In this document: positions 18,336-27,626 of the stretch, piece after piece
Numbering within the stretch: the first letter of the stretch is position 1
Layout: each line of letters starts with the position of its first letter
Position numbers and translations under genes: made by a program
Source: Leptolyngbya sp. O-77
GTDB lineage: Bacteria; Cyanobacteriota; Cyanobacteriia; Elainellales; Elainellaceae
Assembly: GCF_001548395.1 (NCBI RefSeq)
Contig: NZ_AP017367.1
Coordinates: 3,695,001-3,759,000 of the forward strand
Reading direction: 5' to 3'
Length of the DNA stretch: 64,000 bases
The notes under the pieces: model-generated
Told to the model about the DNA's origin: nothing
Seen by the model: the letters and a program-made list of their open reading frames with translations, nothing else
The model's database searches: none

Positions 18336-18382
18336 ATCTTTCAAGCTGTCGATTGCTGAAGTGATCAGGCAGCTTGAAAGAT
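18336..18382 (+). terminator. 13-bp inverted repeat, likely terminator
   Basis: Arms ATCTTTCAAGCTG (18336-18348) and CAGCTTGAAAGAT (18370-18382) pair perfectly with a 21-base loop, directly after the stop at 18329 and between convergent genes. No U-tract follows, so it may instead be an mRNA-stabilising hairpin. Confidence 0.55.
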
Positions 18383-18403
18383 GCGTGGCGGATTCTGAAC
18401 GCT

Positions 18404-18937
18404 CTACGGGCGAACGGTTTCGCGTTCTAAATAGGTCGTCACGCCGCTGCCCATTTGCATCAGGTTGGGGCCGATCTTTTTGCCCAGAAAGTCTTCTACG
18501 ATGCCGCTGACCATGCCTGCCAGGAACGGCGGAACGTCCTTGAGCTTGCGGGGATCAATAATGAGTTCCCCCCGACTTTCGATCACGGTCATCCCCTGGT
18601 CTTCAAAGAAGTGGTTGGTGCCCAAGCAGCGCACCGCTTCGGTAAAGGCGTGGGTTTCAATTTGCCATTCGGTGGTGAAGCGATCGCCATGCCAGACGGC
18701 GTGTTCCGTCCAAGACAGCATCGATTCATTCAAAAAGGCGCGGGCGGCGGTTGGGATATCGCCGCCTCCCTGCCACTCGTTGACGAATTTTATCCAGTCG
18801 CCGCTGCCCTCGCGCGATCGCACCTGCACGCCGCGAATATTCGGCATATAAGGCACCAGTTCCATGAGCTTGTCGCGGTAGGTGGAATAAACCAGCGGGC
18901 GGGGAAACGGAACGCGAGTATCGGCAGAGATGAGCAT
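18404..18937 (-). CDS. SRPBCC (START/Bet v1-like) family protein
   Basis: A 177-residue soluble protein. The layout, VPFPRPLVYSTYRDKLMELVPYMP at the start, alternating strands around WIKFVNEWQGGGDIP and RFTTEWQIETHAF, and a C-terminal amphipathic helix (FLAGMVSGIVEDFLGKKIG), matches the SRPBCC hydrophobic-cavity fold. Ligand unknown. It lies upstream of clpB on the same strand as transcription runs from 21.7 kb down, with about 150 bp between. Fold assignment is by pattern and not certain. Confidence 0.72.
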   Translation of the reverse strand: MLISADTRVPFPRPLVYSTYRDKLMELVPYMPNIRGVQVRSREGSGDWIKFVNEWQGGGDIPTAARAFLNESMLSWTEHAVWHGDRFTTEWQIETHAFTEAVRCLGTNHFFEDQGMTVIESRGELIIDPRKLKDVPPFLAGMVSGIVEDFLGKKIGPNLMQMGSGVTTYLERETVRP

Positions 18938-19086
18938 TGGCGGTGTCAGGAATTCACTATTTCCAGTTATAGAGGTTTTGGGTGCAAACCCGATGTGTTC
19001 AGGACTGGGCTTGAAGTGGGCAATCCCGATCCCCCCTTCAGCCTAAAAAGGCCAAGGGGGGATGCAAGAGTTGCCTCATCGCGCCA

Positions 19087-21723
19087 CTAGACGGTGGTTA
19101 GCTCGGCGGGCAGCCGCTTGAAGGCTAACCGCTCGTTCTCCACATCGACGCAGATCGTGTCGCCGTCGGTGAATTCGCCGCGCAGGATGGCTTTGGCGAT
19201 CGCCGTTTCCAGTTCGCGCTGGATGGCCCGCTTCAGCGGACGAGCGCCATAGACCGGGTCGTAGCCCACCTCGGCGAGGAAGTCGAGGGCGGCGTCGGAA
19301 AGGCGCAGCGCCATCTTGCGGTCTTCCAACCGCTGCTCCAATCGCGCCACTTGCAGCCGCACGATGTTCCGCAGTTCCGACTTTTGCAGGCTGTGGAAGA
19401 TGATGAACTCGTCTACCCGGTTGAGAAATTCGGGGCGGAAGTGCGATCGCATCGCCTCGATCACCCGACTCCGCATTTCGTCATAGCGGCTGTTGTCGCC
19501 GGCCACATCGAGGATGTACTGCGAACCGATGTTGCTGGTCATGATGATGATGGTGTTTTTGAAATCGACCGTGCGCCCCTGAGAGTCGGTAACACGCCCA
19601 TCATCCAAAATTTGCAGCATCACGTTAAACACGTCGGGGTGGGCTTTTTCGATTTCGTCGAACAGCACCACAGCATAGGGGCGGCGGCGAATGGCTTCGG
19701 TGAGCTGCCCGCCTTCGTCATAGCCGACATAGCCCGGCGGTGCGCCGATCAGTCTGGACACCGCGTGCTTCTCCATGTATTCCGACATGTCGATCCGCAC
19801 CATTGCCTCTTCGCTGTCGAACAGGTAGCTGGCCAGGGCTTTGGCGAGTTCCGTTTTGCCCACGCCCGTCGGCCCAGGAAGATGAAGCTGGCGATCGGGC
19901 GGTTGGGGGTCGGAGAGTCCGGCGCGCGATCGCTGGATCGCGTCCGCCACAGCGGTCACGGCTTCGTCTTGCCCAATCACGCGGCGGTGCAGTTCGTCCT
20001 CCAGGTGCAGCAGCTTCTGCATTTCCGACTCCACCAGCTTGCTGACGGGGGATGCCCGTCCACTTGGAGATGATTTTCGGCAATGTCAGATTCGGTGACT
20101 TCTTCCCGCAGCAGGGGATTTTGCCGCTGGTTTGGGGTCTGGGGCTAGGCGCGTTTCGGCATCGATTAGTTCTTTTTGGAGACTAGCCAGCTTGCCATAC
20201 TTCAACTCGGCGGCGCGGTTGAGGTCATAGTCGCGCTCAGCCTGCTGAATCTCGATGTTGACCTTTTCGATCTCCTGCTTGATGCGCTGGATGTCTTGAA
20301 TGATGCCCTTTTCCGCATCCCACTGAGCATTTAGCGCGGTTTGGGTTTCCTTCAGGTCGGCCAGTTCTTTTTCGAGCCGCTCCAGGCGATCGCGCGAGGG
20401 CGGGTGTCTGTTTCCTTTTTGCAGCGACAGTTTTTCCATCTCAAGCTGCAAAATCTTGCGGTCTACCTCGTCCAGTTCTTCTGGCTTGGAGGTAATCTCC
20501 ATCTTCAGCTTGGCGGCGGCTTCGTCCACCAGGTCGATCGCCTTGTCGGGCAAGAAGCGGTCAGAAATATAGCGGTTCGACAGCATGGCGGCGGCCACCA
20601 GCGCACTGTCGGAGATCTTCACGCCGTGGTGGTTTTCGTAGCGTTCGCGCAGACCCCGCAGAATCGAGACCGTATCTTCCACCGTCGGCTGATCTACATA
20701 TACCTGCTGGAAGCGGCGCTCTAGGGCAGCATCTTTTTCGATGTACTTGCGGTATTCATCCAGCGTGGTCGCGCCGATGCAGCGCAGTTCGCCCCGCGCC
20801 AGCATGGGCTTCAGCAGGTTGCCCGCGTCCATTGCGCCCTGGGTTGCACCTGCGCCGACGACGGTGTGGATCTCGTCGATGAACAGAATAATTTGCCCAT
20901 TGGAGTCGGTGACTTCCTTCAGCACTGCCTTCAGGCGTTCTTCAAACTCGCCGCGATACTTCGCGCCCGCGATCAGCGCACCCATGTCCAGCGCAATCAG
21001 CCGCCGATCTTTCAGCGATTCTGGCACGTCGCCCTTAACGATGCGCTGGGCTAGCCCTTCGGGCGATCGCCGTCTTACCCGACACCAGGCTCACCGATCA
21101 GCACGGGGTTTGTTCTTGGTGCGGCGCGACAGGATTTGGATTGTCCGGCGAATTTCATCATCCCGCCCAATCACGGGGTCGAGCTTGCCCTGCTTGGCGG
21201 ATTCGGTCAGATCGCGGCCATATTTTTCCAGCGCTTCGTACTTGCCTTCGGGGTTTTGGTCAGTCACTTTTTGGCTGCCTCGCACTTGTTCTACGGTTTG
21301 CTTGAGCTTGGCTTCGTCGAGCCGGATGTCTTGAAACAGCGATCGCCCAAATCGGTCATCTTTAGGATAAGCCAGCAGCAAGTGTTCGACGGAAATATAG
21401 TCGTCGCCCAGCTCCTTGCGGGCGGCTTCGGCGCGATCCAGCAGCGTATCGAGCGATCGCCCCAGATACACCGACGAGCCACCGCCCGACACCTTTCGGC
21501 TGCCGCGCAATATAGCTATCGGTAAACTCGCGCACCCCGCTGCACGTTCACACCCGCCCGGGTTGAAAATGCTGACGGCCCAGACCCTCTTGCTCTAGCA
21601 GCGCCTTCATCAGGTGCTCGGTTTCGATCTGCTGCTGCTTGGCCTGGCGGGTAATTTCCTGGGGTGTTGACAATGGCTTCCCAGGCTTTTTCAGTGAATT
21701 TGTCAGGACTAGTCGGGTTGCAT
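19087..21723 (-). pseudogene. clpB: Chaperone ClpB (Hsp104 family) with about 14 single-base indels
   Basis: ClpB is the cytosolic AAA+ disaggregase working with DnaK. The raw sequence is in three main frames, but every ClpB part is present: N-domain start MQPTSPDKFTEKAWEAIVN, first Walker A (GEPGVGKT), middle domain, second Walker A (GPTGVGKTELAKALA), Walker B VVLFDEIEKAHPDVF and GARPLKRAIQRELE. Single extra bases lie near 21714, 21660, 21578, 21556, 21534, 21495, 21112, 21078, 21061, 20143, 20076, 20048 and 19905, with one missing near 19872. The net of 12 extra bases gives exactly 875 codons. The last pair keeps the frame but garbles NRPIASFIFLG. Consensus error is the likeliest cause. Confidence 0.93.
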
Positions 21724-22171
21724 AGTGTCTTTAGAAGTGAGGGGTTGGGGGAATAGGAATTTTAGATTTTGGGGATTTTGGATTTTGAGACTTTGGACGT
21801 TTAGGAGCCATCGGGGGTTGAGCCCGAAATCGAAAATCGAGAATCCAAAACCCGGTATCTGAATCCCTGAAGCGTGAGATCATACAGTCCGGCTAACCCG
21901 GTACATAAACTCATTCTACGGGAGAGAGGAGCGATCGCCAGGATCGGGCTTCCCACCCGGGATAATACGGGTTTCCATTTAATTTTTCTTAAAGCAATGG
22001 GGCAATGCCTAGACGAGGGCAATTTGGCTGGGTTCACGCTTGAGAAATTGCCTCCAGGAAGTGGGCATTCTGAAGCAGGGCAGTCTGAAACAGGCATCCA
22101 CGTTTTCAGGGTTTGTCTAATACAGCTAATCCAGCGGTGAGCGCCGGGGGGGGGCGCGATAGGGCAAAGCA
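21724..22171. other. Spacer between divergent clpB and kinase genes
   Basis: About 450 bp, no gene seen. It includes a T/G-rich stretch built from ATTTTGGGGATTTTGGATTT-type units and a complementary-looking GAAAATCGAGAATCCAAAAC some 60 bp away, which could fold back on it. A run of nine G at 22146-22154 sits just before the kinase start and is itself a homopolymer-error risk. Heat-shock promoter elements for clpB were not identified. Confidence 0.45.
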
Positions 22172-24002
22172 ATGTTAATCGGCGGGGCGATATGAAACGA
22201 TTCGAGAATTAGGACGGGGTGGCTTCGGCAAGACGTATCTCGCCGAAGATACCTATCGTCGCAATAGTCCCCAAGTGCGTGGTCAAAAAGATTCAGCCCC
22301 AGTCGAAGCTGCCATCGGTGCTGGCGCAGGCGCGATCGCTCTTTGAAGCCGAAGTCGAAAAGCTGTACGTGATCGGCAAGCACGACCAAATCCCCAAGCT
22401 CTACGACCATCTGGAGCAGGGCGGTGAGTTTTATCTGGTGCAAGAGCTGATCGACGGGCACGACCTGCGGCAGTCGCTGTTTTTGGGCGATCGCCGCGAT
22501 GAGAAAGAAGTGCTGGGCTTTTTGCATGAGGTGCTAGAGATCCTGGCAGTGGCCCATGCCCAGAACGTCGTGCATCAAGACCTGAAGCCACAAAACCTGC
22601 TGCGCCGCTGGAGCGACAAAAAGCTAGTGCTGATCGACTTTGGCAATGTCAAGGTGATCCGCCATTTAATGGTGAATGCCGAGGGCAAGCCCTACTTTAC
22701 GCAGACCGTTGGTACGGCGGGCTACGTGCCGCCCGAACAGTCTGCCGGACAGCCCGTTCCTGCCAGCGACCTCTACGCGCTGGGAATGCTGGCGATTCAG
22801 GCGCTCACGGGGCTATTCTCCCAAACAGCTTCCCCGCGATCCCGGCGACGGGCGAAATCGCGTGGCGGGGACGAGGCGCGGGTCAGCGCTCAGCTTGCCG
22901 ATGCGCTGGATGGCATGGTGCGTCAATCGGTCGAGCAGCGCTTCCGGTCTGTGGCCGAGGTACGGGCGGCGCTGCCCGTGCTGCCGACTGCAAAAACCCT
23001 TTCCCCAGAGGAGCTTGCCCAATTTTTGGGCGAACCGGAGCGACCACGCTACGAACTGGCGATCGCCCCTCAGTTTGACCTGGCACGAAACTTTTCTGAA
23101 GGGCTGGCGGCCGTCGTGCTAAAGAATCGCCTCGGCTACATCAGCAAGTCTGGCGACATTGCCATCCCGCTCAAAATCGAAGTCGATCCCATCGGCATCT
23201 ACCGCGAAGGGGCCTACGAGTTCTCGGAAGGACTGGCGCGAATCTCCGTCGGGCAGCGCTGGGGCTACATTAATGATCTGGGAAAACTGGCGATCGCCCC
23301 CCAGTTCGACAGCGCCGAAAACTTTTTCGGAAGGGCTAGCGCGGGGTCGAGCAAAACCACCGCTACGGCTACATCGACACCCGCGGGCAATGGCTGATCA
23401 AGCCCCAGTTTGAAAGCGCGGCTCCGGCGTTTCGCGAAAAGCTGGCCGGCGTGGAAATCGACCACCGCTATGGCTACATTAACCCAGCGGGCAAAGTCGT
23501 CATCCCGCCCCAGTTCGACAGCGCCGACGAATTTTCGGAAGGTCTGGCGCGGGTCACGCTCCAGGGCAAATACGGCTTCATCGACAAAACTGGCGCACTG
23601 GTGATTCCTGCCGAGTTCGACGTGGCTCACACGTTCCAGCACGGGCTGGCGCGAGTCCGCATCGACGGCCGCTATGGCTACATCAACCCTGCTGGAGAAC
23701 TGGTCATCCCCGCCCAGTTTGACGACACCTTCAGCTTCACCCACGACCTCGCCCTCGTCCGCCACGAAGACCTCTACGGCTACATTTCTCCCCAGGGCAA
23801 AGTCCTAATTCCGCTCCAGTTTGAAGATGCCTATCCCTTTTCCGAAGGACTTGCCGCCGTGAAGCTGGGCGGACTTTGGGGCTATATCGACACGCAGGGA
23901 ACCTTCGTCGTCGAGCCGCAGTTTGCCGATGCTGGCTCATTTCACGGCGATCGCGCTGCGGTTAAGCAGGGCGGGCGGTGGGGCTATCTGGGCAGGGCGT
24001 GA
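22172..24002 (+). pseudogene. Ser/Thr protein kinase fused to WG repeats, frameshifted
   Basis: From ATG 22172 the corrected protein reads IRELGRGGFGKTYLAEDTY (Gly-rich loop), VVKKIQPQ (catalytic Lys), VVHQDLKPQNLL (HQD in place of HRD), LIDFGNVK and GYVPPEQ. This is a Hanks-type kinase domain over about residues 1-270. The rest is a run of at least six WG (KWG) beta repeats such as RYGYINPAGKVVIPPQFD and GLARVRIDGRYGYI. Extra single bases near 22185, 22271, 22820, 22852, 22869, 23324 and 23343 account for the frame breaks; removing seven gives exactly 607 residues. Probably a cytoplasmic signalling kinase whose WG repeats bind a partner. Confidence 0.88.
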
Positions 24003-24160
24003 GCGAAGAGGGAAGAACGAAGAGGGAAGAACGAAGAGGGAAGAGCGAAGAGGGAAGAACGAAGAGGGAAGAGCGAAGAGGGAAGAACGAAGAGAGAAGA
24101 ACGAAGAGAGAAGAACGAAGCGTTTTCCTTTTTCGTTTTTCCTTCTTCATTTTTTCTCCC
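24001..24160. repeat. Tandem GAAGAGGGAAGAAC repeat with pyrimidine counter-arm
   Basis: About eight tandem variants of the 14-mer GAAGAGGGAAGAAC occupy 24001-24119. They are followed by TTTTCCTTTTTCGTTTTTCC and further pyrimidines to 24160. A large purine:pyrimidine hairpin or triplex-prone tract could form. The repeat starts inside the stop region of the kinase gene. Same family as 4747-4801 and 9941-10026. Open frames through it on both strands are low-complexity artefacts. Confidence 0.85.
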
Positions 24161-24161
24161 A

Positions 24162-24293
24162 TCACCCCGTCATCCCGGCGCACCCCTGAAGCCCCACATA
24201 CACCAGCGCCAGCAGGCTCAGCAGCGCCAAAACTTTCAGACCCTTGATAAACCGCTTAGGGAAACTTTTTGCCAATTTGCGAGTCGGAGGCAT
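24162..24293 (-). CDS. Small single-helix protein, 43 residues
   Basis: ATG at 24293 and TGA at 24162-24164 bracket a 43-residue product: MPPTRKLAKSFPKRFIKG, then a hydrophobic helix LKVLALLSLLALVYVGL ending QGCAGMTG. The basic start, one helix and LQGC (lipobox-like, but near the C-terminus) suggest a small membrane or lipid-anchored peptide. It lies between the purine repeat and the divergent Rieske gene. Unrecognised; supported by its ordered basic-hydrophobic design rather than homology. Confidence 0.5.
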   Translation of the reverse strand: MPPTRKLAKSFPKRFIKGLKVLALLSLLALVYVGLQGCAGMTG

Positions 24294-24413
24294 GAGTACA
24301 GCGCTGTCGTGCAGCGTGGGTTGATTCTGTGCCTAACATTTTAGTTAGCTTGAACAAGCTTAGCTAGAACAAGCCGATCCTGATTCTCCGGAAACACTCT
24401 CCCGAAATAGTCT

Positions 24414-24824
24414 ATGGAACGTCGCACCTTTCTCGGACTGACTGCCGCCAGCGCCGCCAGCGCTGCTCTGCCTGCTTGTCGATCTGCCGAACCGCCCAGC
24501 CCGCCTGCGGCAGGAGGCGCATTTCAGCAGGTGGGAACCCTGAGCCAGCTTGCCCAGAGTGGCGATCGCCTCGATACGCAAGTCGGCACTGCCCCCATTA
24601 CACTACTCAAAAATCCTGACAGCGGCGACCTCATGGCCGTCAGCCGAATTTGCCCCCATGCAGGCTGCACCGTCGAATGGCGGACGCAAACCGCCCTCTT
24701 TGCCTGCCCCTGCCACAATTCCCTCTTTTCACCGACAGGCGGAGTCGTGCAGGGCCCTGCAAACCGGGCACTGGCGACCTATCCTGTCAAGGTAGAGGGT
24801 GAGACGATTTTGGTACAGGGGTAA
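24414..24824 (+). CDS. Rieske [2Fe-2S] protein with lipoprotein/Tat-like signal
   Basis: A 136-residue exported Rieske protein. The N-terminus MERRTFLGLTAASAASAALPAC resembles a Tat signal with a lipobox cysteine. Cluster box 1 is C80-P-H82 with disulfide Cys C85 (CPHAGC); box 2 is C98-P-C100-H101 (CPCHNSLF), followed by the usual GPANRALATYPVKVEG. The disulfide cysteines mark a high-potential type like PetC, but there is no long N-terminal membrane helix as in PetC, so it is likely an auxiliary Rieske protein of unknown partner. Confidence 0.92.
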   Translation: MERRTFLGLTAASAASAALPACRSAEPPSPPAAGGAFQQVGTLSQLAQSGDRLDTQVGTAPITLLKNPDSGDLMAVSRICPHAGCTVEWRTQTALFACPCHNSLFSPTGGVVQGPANRALATYPVKVEGETILVQG

Positions 24825-24964
24825 GACGAGTGGCAGAGGGTTGGAGTATTGAAGTGACAAAAAGTGACAGCGTTTTGAAATAATCCAACCCATCACCCTC
24901 ATCCCCCTAGACACGGTTCAGCCAACGGTCTAAATTCTCTAAATAACGTTTTGGCTGCGATGCG

Positions 24965-26122
24965 ATGACTCAGACCGTCAAGCAGGTTGGCGAGATGCAG
25001 GTGCGCCCAGTGCTATCGCCGGGCGACCAGGAGCTATTCCTGGATGTGCCGTCGGTGGTGTATGCGGGCGATCGCCACTGGGTTCCGCCCCTCCGCAGCA
25101 GCATCGCCAAGTATTTCAAACCTGAGAATACCTTTTTTGAATACGGGCGCTTGCAGCAGTTCATCGCCACGCGCTTTGGGCCAAACGGCACGCAGCCCGT
25201 GGGGCGTGTGGTGGCTGCGGTGAACGATCGCCTGATTGCGCGAGAGGGCGAAAATATTGGATTGGTGGGCTTTTTTGAATGCATCGACGAAGCCGAAGTC
25301 GGCAAGGCCCTGCTCGACTCTGCCTGCGACTGGTTGCGGCAGCAGGGAATGACTCAAGCGCGGGGCCCCATCGACCTGTCTACCCATAACAACTGCCTGT
25401 TTTTGGTAGACGGGTTCGACTCCATGCCCTACATGATGATGCCCTACAACCCGCCCCACTATCCCCGCCTGTTTGAGCAGCACGGCTGGCAAAAAGCCAA
25501 GGATGCCTATGCTTACCTGCTAGATCTCACAAAACCCCTGCCGCCAGAGTTTGAGCGGGCATACCGGATTGCCTCAAAATCAGGCATCACCTTCCGCAAC
25601 CTGCGGCTCAAGGGCGATGAATTTATCGAAGACTGCACCGCAATTTATCACCTGTTCAACAAGGCATTTGCCAACAACTGGAGTTCTACGCCGCGCACGC
25701 TGGAAGAATTTCTGGAAGAAGCCAAATCGCTTCAGGATATTGCCGATGCCGACATCTTTGTGATTGCGGAATACGAGGGCGAAATGGTGGGCTTCTTTAT
25801 GGCACTGCCCAACTATAGCCCCGTGCTGCAAAAGGTGAACGGCAAGCTCGACTGGCTGGGCATTCTGAAATTTCTCTGGTATCGCCGCAGCATCGACACG
25901 GGGCGCGTCGTAGCGATCTGCTCCCTGCCGGAATACATCCGCAAACTGGTGCCGATGGCAGTAATTTATCTGGGGCGAGAGGGCGGTGTAACCAAGCGCA
26001 AACCCTACCGCGAAGCAGAACTCTCCTGGGTATATGAAGACAACATGCCATCGCGTAAGATTATCGAAGCGACGGGTGCAAAGATTTACAAAACCTATCG
26101 CATTTACGAGAAGATTTTGTGA
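24965..26122 (+). CDS. GNAT-like N-acetyltransferase-fold protein
   Basis: A 385-residue soluble protein. An N-terminal half contains FLDVPSVVYAGDRHWVPPLR and GFFECIDEAEVGKALLDSAC. The C-terminal half contains DADIFVIAEYEGEMVGFFMALPNY and ends SWVYEDNMPSRKIIEATGAK, which is the GNAT acyl-CoA fold pattern of alternating strands and the final I-x-x-x-G-(A/F) segment. I recall this whole-length family as widespread but uncharacterised. Start ATG 24965. Its TGA overlaps the possible GTG/ATG of the lipoprotein gene, so the two look co-transcribed. Confidence 0.8.
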   Translation: MTQTVKQVGEMQVRPVLSPGDQELFLDVPSVVYAGDRHWVPPLRSSIAKYFKPENTFFEYGRLQQFIATRFGPNGTQPVGRVVAAVNDRLIAREGENIGLVGFFECIDEAEVGKALLDSACDWLRQQGMTQARGPIDLSTHNNCLFLVDGFDSMPYMMMPYNPPHYPRLFEQHGWQKAKDAYAYLLDLTKPLPPEFERAYRIASKSGITFRNLRLKGDEFIEDCTAIYHLFNKAFANNWSSTPRTLEEFLEEAKSLQDIADADIFVIAEYEGEMVGFFMALPNYSPVLQKVNGKLDWLGILKFLWYRRSIDTGRVVAICSLPEYIRKLVPMAVIYLGREGGVTKRKPYREAELSWVYEDNMPSRKIIEATGAKIYKTYRIYEKIL

Positions 26123-26139
26123 TGGGGGGATCAAGAATA

Positions 26140-26940
26140 ATGAGCTACAGACGGATGGGTTGGGTAATGTTGGCGATTCTGGGGGCGATCGCCCTTACCT
26201 CTTGTCTCAATTCACGAACCAGCGATAGCATTCCCGCTCCAGCCACACCTGCAACACCCGTCGCGCCTGCCCCGCCCAGCAGTCCTATAGCTATGCAGCC
26301 TGTCACCTGCAACACGACCAACTACTTTGCCGAAGTGCTGTGGGAAAACAACCAGCCCTTGATGTCGTTTTTGCAAAAGCCTAATCTAAACAACCTCAGC
26401 CGCGCACAGGGCGTAACGGTCACCAGCAATCCCGACGGCAGCACCACCTACGGATATCAGGGTGAGACCATTTTCTACGCCCGCGTCTTTCCTGATGGCA
26501 CCTGCTTTGTGCAATCCCTCACCAGTTCTGGGCAACTCCTCGTCGAAGAGTCCGGCAGCATAGCCGAGTTCACGCCTGCCCCGCCGCCCCCCGCACCGAC
26601 TCCCGCGCCGCCCGTCACCGTAGCCCCAGAAGAACCCAACCAGGATAATTTATCCATGACCTGCAACGGCACGGTGCAAGACCGGGTTGATTTCATCGCC
26701 TTCTACACTCGCGAAGCCGGGTTTAGCCGCGTCGAGTTTCGCCCCCGCACGTCCACCAACGTCCTCACCTCCAACCTGTCCTACGTCGGCAAAAACGCCG
26801 CCGGAGAAACCATCTGGAAAGGCAATGTTGCCCAGATGGCAGACACGACGCTGGTTCACCTGTCGCCCTTTCCTGCCAAGCCCGGCGATCAGGTGTCGGT
26901 CAGCTACGACGGTCAATGGGGACGAGCGACCTGCCAATAA
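26140..26940 (+). CDS. Proline-rich lipoprotein of unknown function
   Basis: ATG 26140, with GGGGGA about 10 bases upstream, gives MSYRRMGWVMLAILGAIALTSC. This is a classic lipoprotein signal with cysteine at residue 22. Upstream GTG 26119 and ATG 26122 are in frame but less likely. The mature part has Pro/Ala linkers (TPATPVAPAPPSSP and TPAPPPPAPTPAPP) around two small Cys-containing globular segments, each with a similar CNTT/CNGT opening. No enzyme motif. It is likely outer-membrane or periplasmic, co-expressed with the GNAT-like gene. Confidence 0.82.
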   Translation: MSYRRMGWVMLAILGAIALTSCLNSRTSDSIPAPATPATPVAPAPPSSPIAMQPVTCNTTNYFAEVLWENNQPLMSFLQKPNLNNLSRAQGVTVTSNPDGSTTYGYQGETIFYARVFPDGTCFVQSLTSSGQLLVEESGSIAEFTPAPPPPAPTPAPPVTVAPEEPNQDNLSMTCNGTVQDRVDFIAFYTREAGFSRVEFRPRTSTNVLTSNLSYVGKNAAGETIWKGNVAQMADTTLVHLSPFPAKPGDQVSVSYDGQWGRATCQ

Positions 26941-26962
26941 TCCAAAATTTCAAATCCCTAGT

Positions 26963-27391
26963 ATGCCTCGTCCGTTTCACGTTGCGTTTCCTGTCCGAGA
27001 TCTATCTGCAACCCGCGTCTTTTATGAGGCTGTTTTGGGTTGTGCGGTAGGCAGAACCGATTCGCGGTGGATTGACTTCAACTTGTTTGGGCATCAGGTG
27101 ACGGCACACTTGGTGGATGATACCCCAGAGGCAAGGGCCACTAATGCCACTAATCTAGTCGATGGCAAAGCAGTGCCCACCCAGCACTGGAGCGTAATTT
27201 TGGAGATGAATGAGTGGGAGGCGCTGGCAGACAGGCTGCGATCGCACGGCGTGGAGTTCATCATTGAACCGTACATTCGCTTCAAAGGCGAAGTGGGCGA
27301 GCAGGCAACGATGTTTCTACTCGACCCCAGCGGCAATGCGCTAGAGTTCAAAGCATTTGCAGACGATGCGGCGATCTTTGCTACGTCGTAG
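26963..27391 (+). CDS. VOC superfamily (glyoxalase-like) protein
   Basis: A 142-residue single-domain VOC protein starting MPRPFHVAFPVRDLSATRVFYEAVLG at ATG 26963. It has two beta-alpha-beta-beta-beta modules; metal-ligand positions are H6 (HVAF), H-Q-V-T in the first half, the HWSVI histidine and the terminal glutamate in FLLDPSGNALEFKAF. The set fits a divalent-metal glyoxalase, dioxygenase or isomerase relative. Substrate not deducible. The frame is open upstream into the lipoprotein gene, but the fold starts here. Confidence 0.9.
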   Translation: MPRPFHVAFPVRDLSATRVFYEAVLGCAVGRTDSRWIDFNLFGHQVTAHLVDDTPEARATNATNLVDGKAVPTQHWSVILEMNEWEALADRLRSHGVEFIIEPYIRFKGEVGEQATMFLLDPSGNALEFKAFADDAAIFATS

Positions 27392-27428
27392 CTTGGGAAA
27401 TCCGTCATGACTGACTTACATGACTGAC

Positions 27429-27626
27429 TTAAAGGAGAGAGGGAGGGCGATCGCCCTCGACAATCCATAGAGCCTCCATACCCTCGAATTTTCCCGCCGA
27501 ATTGGCCAAGTGACGCTTCACAATGCGTCCCTCCATTCCACCCCAATCGTCTCCGCGCTTATAGAAAAAATTCAGCCGTACTGCCGGATAGCCTCGCAAA
27601 TTTAAGAAAAACTTAGAGTTGGGCAT
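27429..27626 (-). CDS. Small hypothetical protein or fragment
   Basis: ATG 27626 gives a 65-residue product, MPNSKFFLNLRGYPAVRLNF followed by FYKRGDDWGGMEGRIVKRH and FEGMEALWIVEGDRPPSLL. The composition is protein-like, with aromatic and charged residues alternating, but I know no matching family. The frame continues 13 codons upstream. It could be a small soluble protein or the tail of a decayed gene next to the ISL3 insertion. Confidence 0.4.
   Translation of the reverse strand: MPNSKFFLNLRGYPAVRLNFFYKRGDDWGGMEGRIVKRHLANSAGKFEGMEALWIVEGDRPPSLL

Noticed and set aside
19087..21723. Reading the clpB pieces as separate genes, or as programmed frameshifting
   Set aside because: Fourteen indels at ordinary homopolymers, with no slippery-site plus stimulator arrangement, and the ClpB domains are in order; error or mutation is far simpler.
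24001..24247. Lys/Glu/Arg-rich frames through the GAAGAGG repeat on both strands
   Set aside because: They simply translate a purine-only repeat and its complement.
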